Positions 55,976 through 64,000 of a stretch of DNA of 64,000 bases are shown one piece after another. The notes below the pieces were generated by a model. That model saw only the letters and a list, made by a program, of their open reading frames with translations, made no database searches and was not told where the DNA came from. The stretch is from Candidatus Methanoperedens sp. (lineage in GTDB: Archaea; Halobacteriota; Methanosarcinia; Methanosarcinales; Methanoperedenaceae): assembly GCA_012026795.1 (NCBI GenBank), contig VEPM01000006.1:1-64000 (forward strand). The letters run 5' to 3'. The translations under genes were made by a program, and so were the position numbers. Every line of letters begins with the position of its first letter. Positions within the stretch are counted from its first letter, which is position 1.

Positions 55976-57670
55976 TTAATTTTGATCAGGTATTTTTTGT
56001 TTCAATTTTTTTATATAATTCCCAAGTTTTTTCTTCTTGTGCATCTGGAACATTACTGCTACTATTATCAGGACTAATACAAGTATCGGGATAACATAAT
56101 CTCTTGCTATCTGGAGAGGATAATTCCCTTCAATTACTTTTACCAGTGCGGATTCTCTCTGGCCGTAATTTACGCGGACATTGATATGGGGATTCTCTTC
56201 AATATTCGTGTCGCTCAGGGTTGTAATAAAAACCGCATCCTTTGAAGCTCCCGCTTCAAGGAGCATTGGTTTATCCTGGACCTTTATTGTTTCCTCACCA
56301 TATACCAGGAACTTTACCTGGGTCTTTGCATATACGCTAACCGCACCCGTATTTGTGATCCTCACCTTTAACTTATGAGCTTTTTTGTCATAGGAAACCT
56401 CTGAAATATTAAGCGATGAACTATCCGGTATATCTATCATCTCAATGTTCATTTCCTTGTAAAGGACACGTTCAAACGATCCTGGAACTTCACCGAACAT
56501 TGTTGTGAATTTCGCAGTCAGGTTCTGGCCGTTCAATTCTGCTTTATAGGCCAGAGTCACCATACTGTTGCTATCCACATAGGCAGGTTCCCTGTCACCA
56601 AGAGTGGTTATTCTCACACCTTTTGATAATATTTCGATCGATGACCTTAAATATACTCCCGTATTTTCCGTATTTTCATAAGTCACTTCAAGATCCTTTG
56701 TAGCACGATTATATTTAACTGAATTAATATCAATTGCAAGCTTATATTTCGGAAGAGGGAACATATCAAGCGATTTAACTTCGGAGGAGCCACCACCGTT
56801 TGTTAATCCCTGTCCGAACTTTACAAAAATAGTCATATTTGTTGCCTGTTTTAACTGATATGCAAGACCTGATAGTTCGGTCCCGATGACAAGACCTCTT
56901 TTTATGCCGCTTTCTTTTATATATCCAACAACCCTGTCAGGAACTCTTTCTTTTCCTATTAAAAGCACGGGTTCTTTTCCTGACATGATTCCTCCTTCAA
57001 TAAATTCCCCGTTTGTAAGGGTTAGCTGCTTGATGCTTTTGTATCGTTTCAACAGGTCAATGTTATTATCAAACCTTGATCCGTTATTGATCACTTCTGG
57101 TTTGAATTCGGCCAGTTTGTTTTTGACCTCTATATCCAGAAAGCCATAAATTATCATCCTGCTTACACCATTGGATTTCAGGAAGAAGTATAATTCATCA
57201 ATATTTTTTTTATTGCCAAAAAGGACGAAAAATTTTTCCTGGGCAGCATAAGGCGCAACAGAAATAGCATTATATCCGGATACATCATCTACGACTATGA
57301 AACTGCTTGTGTTTGCCCTTTTAGCAAGCTCTATATTAAGAGTTGTTCCTGAAGCAATTATTTCATCAACAGTAAAGCCGGCGCCTTCAAGGTTTGTCTT
57401 ATAGTTGAAAGCAAAAGGTGCTTTATCGGATTCCACAAGCAGTATGTTTTTTTTTGTTGTATCCAGTGTTTGAGGAACTATTGATGCATGTTCACTGCTT
57501 ATGAGAAAAATAGATTTTATATCATTAAAACCTGCATAATGTGTGCCAAGGTAAACATCCTGCCAGTCTGCAGAATTAATTACTACCTGATCGGGTGATG
57601 CAGAGGCGCATGATATCGATATTCCTGCCAACAAAAATAACAATAATAATTTGTAGGCCAATCTCATCAT
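55976..57670 (-). CDS. Surface protein with cell-wall-binding-like and CARDB-like domains, C-terminal anchor
   Basis: 564 aa. Signal peptide (about 1-25). Residues 40-300 have paired Rossmann-like halves (NILLVESDKAPFAFNYKTNLEGAGFTV; SGYNAISVAPYAAQEKFFVLF; EPVLLIGKERVPDRVVGYIKESGIKRG), which recall cell-wall-binding repeat type folds. Residues 320-530 hold two Ig/CARDB-like units (ISEVSYDKKAHKLKVRITNTGAVSVYAKTQVKF). A C-terminal helix and basic tail (KKKKLGNYIKK) anchor it. TATA (TTTAATATATAAG) centred near 57693 implies a leaderless start at 57670 or 57667. Confidence 0.75.
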   Translation of the reverse strand: MMRLAYKLLLLFLLAGISISCASASPDQVVINSADWQDVYLGTHYAGFNDIKSIFLISSEHASIVPQTLDTTKKNILLVESDKAPFAFNYKTNLEGAGFTVDEIIASGTTLNIELAKRANTSSFIVVDDVSGYNAISVAPYAAQEKFFVLFGNKKNIDELYFFLKSNGVSRMIIYGFLDIEVKNKLAEFKPEVINNGSRFDNNIDLLKRYKSIKQLTLTNGEFIEGGIMSGKEPVLLIGKERVPDRVVGYIKESGIKRGLVIGTELSGLAYQLKQATNMTIFVKFGQGLTNGGGSSEVKSLDMFPLPKYKLAIDINSVKYNRATKDLEVTYENTENTGVYLRSSIEILSKGVRITTLGDREPAYVDSNSMVTLAYKAELNGQNLTAKFTTMFGEVPGSFERVLYKEMNIEMIDIPDSSSLNISEVSYDKKAHKLKVRITNTGAVSVYAKTQVKFLVYGEETIKVQDKPMLLEAGASKDAVFITTLSDTNIEENPHINVRVNYGQRESALVKVIEGNYPLQIARDYVIPILVLVLIIVAVMFQMHKKKKLGNYIKKLKQKIPDQN

Positions 57671-57743
57671 TACTATGATAATAGTAACTTATATATTAAA
57701 CCTTCGCCTGAAAAAAAAAGTTGGATCAAGGATCCAACAAGGT

Positions 57744-58457
57744 CTACGGAAGTTCCATGTAGAAGTAGTATACATTAGGTGAGGTTCCATTTACAGGAAC
57801 AAGCAATTCATAGTTTGAATACCCGCCTTTGTAGTTTTCCTGAGCAGCTACAACGACGGCTGCCCATAATACTTGCCCTTTAGTTACATTAGCGTTAGTA
57901 TCGACAGCTTGAATCACATGGTCCAGGAAACCATTTGTAGTATGTACATGGGAAGCATTTATTGATGTATCTACGAAAGTCCTGTTTCCATCACCCGTTT
58001 TATATGTATTCTTGATCGTATCCGGCATTACTTCACTACCAAACCAGATTGCATCAAGGTTAGTGATGTTGGCCTCATAGAGTGTGTCCCAGGCCGTAAA
58101 ACTCTCATTATCTATTGCATAAATAGACCTGTTCGTGACATTTACTGTCCAGTTATACATTTCTGAACCGTTAGCGCCACTCAATGTTATAATTCCGGAC
58201 ACGTTACCAAAGTAGCCCTGCCAGTTCTGGGTCTGGTTGGTTTGCTGATACAGGTCAATCTGGGTAATATATCCTCCTGCAGATTGACTGGAATTTTGAC
58301 CTTCCCTGAGTGGCTGGGTTTCATTTGTTCCATTTATCAATAAGCTTCTATCCAGATCATTATCACCTATAGCAGCAGATGCAGTCCCGGCTACGAATAA
58401 TAGTGCCAGAACTAAAATTGCTGCGGATAGCGCTGTATTGAAGTTAATATTCTTCAT
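57744..58457 (-). CDS. Secreted glycoprotein-like protein of the local three-member family
   Basis: 237 aa. GGAGG precedes ATG 58457 by 9 bp, so I use it rather than the start 27 bp earlier. Signal peptide to about 28 (AGTASAAIG); twelve or so N-x-S/T sites suggest N-glycosylation. QGYFGNVSGIITLSGANGSEMYNWTVNVTN near 88 is shared with the protein ending at 60381, and both end in a -VYYFYMELP / -VYFFVELK strand. No anchor. Function unknown. Divergent from the next gene. Confidence 0.7.
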   Translation of the reverse strand: MKNINFNTALSAAILVLALLFVAGTASAAIGDNDLDRSLLINGTNETQPLREGQNSSQSAGGYITQIDLYQQTNQTQNWQGYFGNVSGIITLSGANGSEMYNWTVNVTNRSIYAIDNESFTAWDTLYEANITNLDAIWFGSEVMPDTIKNTYKTGDGNRTFVDTSINASHVHTTNGFLDHVIQAVDTNANVTKGQVLWAAVVVAAQENYKGGYSNYELLVPVNGTSPNVYYFYMELP

Positions 58458-58626
58458 ATATTCATTCCTCCGTATTTTTTGCATATCGATAAAATCCTTT
58501 ATGATCCAACTTAGACGGATTTCTCATCATTATGCTTATAATTAATATATGACTGCTATATTATATAATGATATAGGGAAAAAGATATATATCATCATGC
58601 TCATAATCATGTAATGGTCTTGAATA

Positions 58627-60381
58627 ATGTATAAAAAAGAGGATATGAAAAATGTCCTTATAGGATTAATATCCGTATCAATCACTATCTTACCCGTGTA
58701 CGCTGCCACAAGCGTCGATTCCTGTATGTATATAAATGATAGCGGTTCTTATACATTAACAACGGATATACTGGATAATTCCAGCTCATGTATCAAAATA
58801 CGGGCAAATAACGTTGATTTTGATGGCAGCGGATATACTATCGATGGGATAGATGAAGCTGACTCCTATGGTGTGCAGGCAGGCACTGATTATACAAACA
58901 TAACAGTAAGGAATCTGACAGTAACAGATTGGTTTTATGGAATATATTACCAGAATACATCATCGGGAAGGATCACCGGGATAACAGCAGTCTCGAATGT
59001 AAATGGTATTTATCTTGATTCTTCCAGCAACGATGATATAATAGACAACAGTACAACTTTAAATAATACCAATAGTGGAATCGGTATTAATAATTCAAAT
59101 AATAATACCGTGACCGGCAACATCATGACGTCGAACAGCAATTATGGTATCTACTTATTTTCTTCAGACAACAATACCATCTATAATAACCATTTTAACA
59201 ATACCGATAATTATAACGTTGATGCCTCCAACACCTGGAACACAACGATGATAGGAGGCATGAATATAATTTCAGGCTCTAACCTGGGAGGAAATTACTG
59301 GGCATATCCGAACAGAACAGGATTCTCCCAGACATGCACTGATGCCAATAACGATGATATTTGCGATTCTTCTTATACTCTCGATGTTTCCAACATTGAT
59401 TATCTGCCCCTGGCAAAAATTCCGGACCTTGTTTTGACCCACGACAATATATCTTTCTCATATATATTATCTGAAGTTGAAAATGGCGAGGTCAAAGAAA
59501 ACGTGAATGTAACCATAAATGCTACTGTATATAATAGCGGATTGGGAGATGCCATTAATATAAATGTAAGTTTCTATGATGGTTCTCCGGATACGGGCAA
59601 TAATATTGCGAATGCCACGATTACAAATATCGACGCAGGCAATAGCGGGAATGCTACAATTTATTGGAATTCCATCATAGGCACCCATAATATTTCAATA
59701 AAAACAGATCCTGAAAATACCCTTGTTGAGACTGATGACAGCAACAACAATGCCTCAAAATTAATTAATGTCTCTGCATGGCAAAAATACTACGGCAATA
59801 TTTCCGGGAACATTACCCTTAAAGGCCAAACGGGGAATTCTCTTCTCAACTGGAGCTGGGATACGAATCGGGGAAATGTTTTTGTCAGCAGCGTCCCGTC
59901 CTTTGAATATAGTAATCTCCAGGCCCTGGGAAGGAAAAAGAGCGGAGGAATTGCACAGGATAATTTCCAGAGAGCAGATGATCTTCTCAACATGACACCC
60001 GGAAGCAACAATGCAACAGGTTTTATTAACAATAATATCACACAACTTTTCAGCCTGGATGGTAATGGTACCGACCCCAGGAACGTCACGAGTTTCAAGG
60101 TTTATGGGAGGACAATAGATAATGTGCCGATCGTCAACAGTACCAATACGACCAATTATGTTTCAGTCGAGAATTCCACTTTCATTACAGGAATACTATG
60201 GGATACAACTAAAGATAATGGGGATGGCGATTATGGGGATGACAGTGAAGAACTTGTGTTTATAACAGGGATCAATGTTAGTACAACCGGCATTGGAAAT
60301 TCATCTCATCATTATGAAACTGCTATACCTTCAACGATCAGGAAGGAAGGCAATGTTTATTTCTTTGTGGAGTTAAAGTAG
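58627..60381 (+). CDS. Surface protein: NosD-like beta-helix, CARDB domain and family-specific C-terminal domain
   Basis: 584 aa. Signal peptide to about 32 (PVYAATSVD). A right-handed beta-helix (about 50-230) has repeats such as GIYLDSSSNDDIIDNSTTLNNTNSGIGINNSNNNTV and GIYLFSSDNNTIYNNHF. A CARDB-type Ig domain covers 265-370 (VNVTINATVYNSGLGDAININVSFYDG). The last domain, 375-584 (YYGNISGNITLKGQTGNSLLNWSWD), is shared with 57744-58457. Rich in Asn glycosylation sites. Likely S-layer-associated. Confidence 0.8.
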   Translation: MYKKEDMKNVLIGLISVSITILPVYAATSVDSCMYINDSGSYTLTTDILDNSSSCIKIRANNVDFDGSGYTIDGIDEADSYGVQAGTDYTNITVRNLTVTDWFYGIYYQNTSSGRITGITAVSNVNGIYLDSSSNDDIIDNSTTLNNTNSGIGINNSNNNTVTGNIMTSNSNYGIYLFSSDNNTIYNNHFNNTDNYNVDASNTWNTTMIGGMNIISGSNLGGNYWAYPNRTGFSQTCTDANNDDICDSSYTLDVSNIDYLPLAKIPDLVLTHDNISFSYILSEVENGEVKENVNVTINATVYNSGLGDAININVSFYDGSPDTGNNIANATITNIDAGNSGNATIYWNSIIGTHNISIKTDPENTLVETDDSNNNASKLINVSAWQKYYGNISGNITLKGQTGNSLLNWSWDTNRGNVFVSSVPSFEYSNLQALGRKKSGGIAQDNFQRADDLLNMTPGSNNATGFINNNITQLFSLDGNGTDPRNVTSFKVYGRTIDNVPIVNSTNTTNYVSVENSTFITGILWDTTKDNGDGDYGDDSEELVFITGINVSTTGIGNSSHHYETAIPSTIRKEGNVYFFVELK

Positions 60382-60475
60382 TAGTTCAGGTTATTCTGCG
60401 ATCTTGTTCAATATAGTTTAAACCCGGATACCGCATTATACAAACCTGAATAATCAATTTAACGAGGCAATTACC

Positions 60476-61780
60476 ATTACTACAGATATTACTATCGGCA
60501 TCGGCCTTTATTATTCCAAAACTCCTGGAATAGGTGGCGTCATACGGCAGGAAATAGAAGATTTCTGCGTTGAGGAACTGACGAACAGGGTTGAGACACC
60601 TGCGGGACAATACCTTATAGCTGAACTCACAAAGACGAACTGGGATATCCATCATCTTGTGCGCGATCTTGCGCGCATTTTGAGAATAAGCCAGACACGA
60701 TTCGGATGGGCAGGCACAAAGGACAAGCGTGCGATCACGAAACAGAAAATAAGTATCTGGGATATCACCGAAGATGACCTTGCACGTGTGCATTTAAAGG
60801 ATATTGAATTGAAACCTATCGGGCGCTCGAATAAAAAAATAAGTCTTGGCGACCTCTGGGGCAATCGTTTTAAGATCACCATCAGGAATATCGATCTTCC
60901 AGCGCAGGAGACACTGGCGCGGGTAACGTCTATAACTCATGAGCTTGAAAAGGGAGTTCCCAATTTTTTCGGGGTGCAAAGATTCGGGGAGAACAGGCCT
61001 GTGACGCATGTGGTAGGTGAAGCGATCCTCAGGGGAAATATCAAAGAGGCAGCCCTGGCCTATATAGCAAAAGCATATCCTGAAGAGAATGAGCCAATTA
61101 GAAAAGTGCGCCAGTTCGTTTGGGATACGGGGGATTTCAGGGAAGGAGTAAAAATATATCCTCTTCATTTGCAGTTCGAAAGGGCTATGATGAGCCACCT
61201 GATAGCCCATCCTGATGATTATGCCGGGGCTTTCCGGGCGTTGTCGCCAAAATTGATGGCGATGTTCCTGCATGCCTACCAGTCATATATTTTCAACCTG
61301 GTATTGAGCCGCCGTATCGGATCCGGCATGTCGATCAACGAGGCTTATGACGGGGATATCGTATGCTTCAAGAACGAGATGGGGTTGCCGGATACTTCAA
61401 GACTACAGAAGGTAACGAACGATAATCTTGACGGGATAAATAACCTCATCAACAGGGGCAGGGCCTTTGTCACGGCGCCTCTTGTGGGTTATGAAACACA
61501 GTTCGCAGAAGGACAGGCCGGGGGCATTGAGAAGGCAGTGGTGAAGGAATTGGATATTGATACGGAAGGTTTCAAAGTTCCCGCTATGCCTGAACTGGCA
61601 TCGAAGGGACTGCGAAGGGAGATAATAGTGCCTTTTAAGCCTGGATTCAGTGTTTGTGAGGATGAGAAGAATGCAGGGAAGACGAAAGTTGTGCTTGAGT
61701 TCTCTTTGCAGAAAGGGAGTTACGCGACGACTGTTTTAAGGGAGTATATGAAAGGTAGGGACTTTGTTGAGATGCAATAG
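60476..61780 (+). CDS. truD: tRNA pseudouridine synthase TruD
   Basis: 434 aa from the start chosen. The first standard start codon, GTG 60659, lies inside the conserved region: upstream, the same frame encodes IGIGLYYSKTPGIGGVIRQE, DFCVEEL and AGQYLIAELTKTNWDIHHLVRD, all TruD hallmarks. The frame is open only back to 60422, without ATG, GTG or TTG. ATT 60476 is 8 bp after GAGG and gives the expected length. The active-site Asp is in FGWAGTKDKRA; MLHAYQS-equivalent is FLHAYQSYIFN. It makes pseudouridine 13 in tRNA. Confidence 0.88.
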   Translation: MTTDITIGIGLYYSKTPGIGGVIRQEIEDFCVEELTNRVETPAGQYLIAELTKTNWDIHHLVRDLARILRISQTRFGWAGTKDKRAITKQKISIWDITEDDLARVHLKDIELKPIGRSNKKISLGDLWGNRFKITIRNIDLPAQETLARVTSITHELEKGVPNFFGVQRFGENRPVTHVVGEAILRGNIKEAALAYIAKAYPEENEPIRKVRQFVWDTGDFREGVKIYPLHLQFERAMMSHLIAHPDDYAGAFRALSPKLMAMFLHAYQSYIFNLVLSRRIGSGMSINEAYDGDIVCFKNEMGLPDTSRLQKVTNDNLDGINNLINRGRAFVTAPLVGYETQFAEGQAGGIEKAVVKELDIDTEGFKVPAMPELASKGLRREIIVPFKPGFSVCEDEKNAGKTKVVLEFSLQKGSYATTVLREYMKGRDFVEMQ

Positions 61781-62027
61781 CTTTAGCATATTTATAACCT
61801 AATTGCTCTGAACGGAAGGGGCAATCCTGCTGAGGTATGCGTCGGTAGTAATGCAGGGGTGTAAAGCCATCAGGACAATACAGAGAAATTTGACAGTCTA
61901 AGAGTCCGAACTTCTAAAAGTATTGAATTCATGACCTCAAAGAAGCAATCCTTGTTTTAAAAGAAGAACCAGTTCCTATAAAATCCCTTGATATCGCCAA
62001 ATTAAAAGGTGAATATTCGATTTAATT
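61781..62027. other. Intergenic stretch with unexplained sequence and a protein remnant
   Basis: 61800-61915 is relatively GC-rich with runs such as GAGGTATGCGTCGGTAGTAA that look like part of a structured RNA or intron, but I cannot name it. At about 61930-62025 a plus-strand frame reads HDLKEAILVLKEEPVPIKS...KLKGEYSI before TAA, perhaps the end of a lost gene. No start codon or ribosome site is seen. Confidence 0.35.
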
Positions 62028-62417
62028 TCACTTTTTGAAATTCACATATTCCTTTTTTGTGCATTTATCCATTACAACTTCAATCCCTGCTTTTTGCGCT
62101 TTTGCCGCAGCTTCCTCATTAATTATCCCTTCTTGCATCCAGACAACTTTTGCTTTTATTGCAATTGCTTCATCCACGATCGGAGGAATGGCTTCAGAGC
62201 GCCTGAAAATATCCACAATATCCACTTTTTCAGGTACAGACAGGAGGTCAGGATAACATTTTTCTCCTTCCCACTCCGTAAGTTTGGGATTAACAGGGAT
62301 TACTTTGTAGCCATGCTCCTTGAGAAAACGTGCGACACAATTACTCGGGCGCTCAGGGTCATCGGATATCCCCACGACTGCTATGGTTTTGTAATCCAGG
62401 ATACTTTCAATGCTCAT
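62028..62417 (-). CDS. CoA-binding (YccU-type) protein
   Basis: 129 aa. The Rossmann-like start TIAVVGISDDPERPSNCVARFLKEHGYKVIPVNP, then KVDIVDIFRRSEAIPPIVDEAI and VVWMQEGIINEEAAAKA are the family signature, with MDKCTKKEY at the end. Single-domain members bind CoA; biological role not established. It is preceded, in the same direction, by the ccmD-like gene 31 bp upstream. Confidence 0.92.
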   Translation of the reverse strand: MSIESILDYKTIAVVGISDDPERPSNCVARFLKEHGYKVIPVNPKLTEWEGEKCYPDLLSVPEKVDIVDIFRRSEAIPPIVDEAIAIKAKVVWMQEGIINEEAAAKAQKAGIEVVMDKCTKKEYVNFKK

Positions 62418-62448
62418 GTCATTTTACTATTGAGATAATATTATATTA

Positions 62449-62577
62449 TTATTTTAAACCTTCAAGCGTTTTAATCTCGCTTTCAAGAGACCTTCGCTGC
62501 CAGACCAGGCTTAAAATATAAACTGTGAACACGATCCATACTATACCAAAAGCTATATTTAAGTAACTCAAATCCAT
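62449..62577 (-). CDS. ccmD: CcmD-like small membrane protein
   Basis: 42 aa: MDLSYLNIAFGIVWIVFTVY, then ILSLVWQRRSLESEIKTLEGLK. One membrane helix followed by a basic-acidic amphipathic tail is the CcmD layout (tyrosine near the start, W in the helix, RR, then a short coiled part). CcmD supports heme handover in system I cytochrome c maturation. Other ccm genes are not visible in the window. It lies back-to-back with the heme synthase gene ahbD, which supports the assignment. Confidence 0.72.
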   Translation of the reverse strand: MDLSYLNIAFGIVWIVFTVYILSLVWQRRSLESEIKTLEGLK

Positions 62578-62640
62578 ACCAGTAATATTTCTTCGCTTAT
62601 TACATAAAGATTAAGGTAACAAACGATAATGCGATAATAC

Positions 62641-63723
62641 GTGATTTTATTGATAGAACAAAAAGTTGAAACTAAAGTTCAAGTTAAACCCCCAAGACTT
62701 ATCGCATGGGAACTGACCAATGCCTGCAACCTTGCCTGCATCCACTGCAGGGCATCAGCAATAAAAGAGCCGCAGCCCGGTGAATTATCTACAGCCGAAG
62801 CAAAGCATTTCATAGACGAACTGGTAGAGTACAGGCCCATAATCATCCTCACCGGAGGAGAGCCACTGCTTCGCTCTGATGTATATGAGATCGCGCAATA
62901 CATAAAAGGGAAGGGAATGCGTGCTGTGCTTGCCACAAATGGTACGCTTCTTACTCCAGAAATTGCCAGAAAATTGATAGATGTGGGAATCCAGCGGGTA
63001 AGTATTAGTATTGATGGGGCGACCAGGGAAATGCATGATGTTTTCAGGGGAGAGCCAGGTGCATTTGAAGCTTCTCTTCGTGCAATTGAAATCCTGAAAA
63101 AAGAAGGTCTGGGTTTCCAGATAAATACCACGATCACACAGAGAAATCTTAAAGAGATCCCGCAAATCTATGATCTTGCTATAGAACTTAAAGCATCTGC
63201 CCTGCATATTTTCCTTCTTGTCCCGACAGGAAGGGGCGAAGAAATAGAATCCGAAGAGATCCCGCCTGAAGAATATGAGCGGGTGCTTAACTGGTTCTAT
63301 GACAGGAGCAAGGATAAAAGAATACAGTTAAAAGCTACATGTGCACCTCATTATTTCAGGATAATGAGACAGCGTGCAAAGGCAGAAGGGATACGGATCA
63401 CACCTGAAACCCATGGCCTTGAAGCCATGACCAAAGGATGCCTTGGAGGATCAGCCTTCTGTTTTGTCTCAAGTAAAGGCGATGTCTATCCATGCGGATA
63501 TTTACCAGCTCTTGCCGGGAATATCAGGCAGAAACCTTTTAAGATGATATGGGAGAAATCAAAGGTTTTTTGCGACCTTCGCGACCCGGGACTGCTGAAA
63601 GGCAAATGCGGCATATGCGAGTATAAAAATGTATGCAGCGGCTGCCGGGCCAGGGCTTATGCAGGTACGGGAGATTATCTGGAAGAAGAGCCTTATTGCA
63701 TATATGCACCAGGAAGGAAGTGA
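62641..63723 (+). CDS. ahbD: Radical SAM heme synthase AhbD
   Basis: 360 aa. [24 protein letters not shown] holds the CxxxCxxC cluster (near 29-36); [12 protein letters not shown] is the SAM-binding GGEP; the C-terminal SPASM/Twitch-type Cys set includes [19 protein letters not shown] and [13 protein letters not shown] for a second cluster. PRLIAWELT and [15 protein letters not shown] favour AhbD (didecarboxysiroheme-derived Fe-coproporphyrin to heme) over AhbC. It begins with GTG. It overlaps or abuts a siroheme decarboxylase gene, confirming the siroheme-dependent heme pathway. Confidence 0.88.
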   Translation: MILLIEQKVETKVQVKPPRLIAWELTNACNLACIHCRASAIKEPQPGELSTAEAKHFIDELVEYRPIIILTGGEPLLRSDVYEIAQYIKGKGMRAVLATNGTLLTPEIARKLIDVGIQRVSISIDGATREMHDVFRGEPGAFEASLRAIEILKKEGLGFQINTTITQRNLKEIPQIYDLAIELKASALHIFLLVPTGRGEEIESEEIPPEEYERVLNWFYDRSKDKRIQLKATCAPHYFRIMRQRAKAEGIRITPETHGLEAMTKGCLGGSAFCFVSSKGDVYPCGYLPALAGNIRQKPFKMIWEKSKVFCDLRDPGLLKGKCGICEYKNVCSGCRARAYAGTGDYLEEEPYCIYAPGRK

Positions 63724-63727
63724 TTTT

Positions 63728-64000
63728 TTGGTTATATCTAAAATTCCGATGGATGATGTTGATAAAAAGATATTGAACGCAATCCAATTAGACTTTCCCC
63801 TTGTCCGCAAACCTTTCGAGGAGCTGGGGAAAAACCTGGGACTGAAAGAAGATGATGTAATAAGACGAATCCAGCGGCTCCAGAAAGAAGGCGCTATAAG
63901 GCGCATAGGTCCCATAATAAGCACAAAGAAAAGTGGTGGAATAGGTACGCTTGTTGCAATGAAAGTACCGCCTGAAAGAGTGGATGAAGTTGCAGGTATT
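63728..64000 (+). CDS. Siroheme decarboxylase subunit (AhbA/AhbB, Lrp-like), partial
   Basis: At least 91 aa, cut by the window edge. Start at TTG 63728 (AAGGAAG about 8 bp upstream) or ATG 63749. MDDVDKKILNAIQLDFPLVRKPFEELGKNLGL...VIRRIQRLQKEGAIRRIGPII is the Lrp/AsnC-like N-terminal helix-turn-helix found in AhbA and AhbB, which together decarboxylate siroheme to 12,18-didecarboxysiroheme. Which subunit this is cannot be decided without the C-terminus. It starts 4 bp after ahbD. Confidence 0.85.
   Translation, partial: MVISKIPMDDVDKKILNAIQLDFPLVRKPFEELGKNLGLKEDDVIRRIQRLQKEGAIRRIGPIISTKKSGGIGTLVAMKVPPERVDEVAGI

Overview
The window looks like a chromosomal segment of a methanogen or methane-oxidising archaeon of the Methanosarcinales, most likely a Methanoperedens-type (ANME-2d) lineage. 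It carries mer next to an FpoF-type F420H2-oxidising subunit, the methyl-CoM reductase activator component A2 (atwA), an F420:NADP oxidoreductase, siroheme-dependent heme synthesis (ahbD plus an AhbA/B-type gene), a ccmD-like gene, archaeal ThrRS, NadM, HMG-CoA reductase and TruD, TATA-box promoters, and many S-layer-type secreted proteins. The heme and CcmD genes suggest a cytochrome-rich methanotroph or methanogen. The species assignment is inference.

Layout. 1-660: 5' end of 16S rRNA (minus strand) and its leader with tandem promoters. 665-3824: nac, an IscA/HesB protein, an FtsZ-family gene and dnaJ. 4107-8543: a signalling operon (membrane histidine kinase, CheY-like regulator, REC-PAS protein with a methanogen-type output domain, single-domain KaiC ATPase). 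8546-13898 (minus): homospermidine synthase plus ornithine-type decarboxylase, SppA and AtwA. 14101-25770: TPR, PQQ-propeller, amidohydrolase, Usp, CBS, HTH, M50 protease and PGF-pre-PGF surface protein, then mer-fpoF-nadM-TPR. 25962-27003: a decayed DUF4258/DUF2283-like gene pair and a GC-rich repeat patch. 27004-36708: thrS, a DsrE-like gene, hmgA, lysE-type, a DUF5667-like gene, then cbiM-cbiO-cbiQ behind a palindromic operator. 36998-44761 (minus): ilvE, radical SAM, endonuclease III, npdG, AglJ-like glycosyltransferase, sugar-dehydrogenase-like protein, thrC and a secreted protein.

44984-54945 is the most unusual part. A minus-strand thiol/metal cluster (CopZ-like Fe-S metallochaperone, two very small Cys-rich proteins, a CPVC membrane protein, an anchored protein, two regulators) is followed by a membrane-anchored winged-helix regulator with a secreted partner. 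Two secreted zinc metalloproteases come next, each behind an almost identical 150-bp promoter-leader module. Then comes a redox operon (Cys-rich mini-protein, MTH865 protein, two iron-sulfur flavoproteins) whose upstream element is repeated in front of the Cys-rich regulator. The metalloprotease stretch also holds a transposase remnant and a bacterial-looking intrinsic terminator, so part of it was probably acquired by transfer.

54989-64000: membrane and surface proteins, truD (apparently with an ATT start), a CoA-binding protein, ccmD, ahbD and the start of a siroheme decarboxylase gene. Several genes have a TATA box about 26 bp before the start codon and are probably leaderless; others have clear Shine-Dalgarno sequences.
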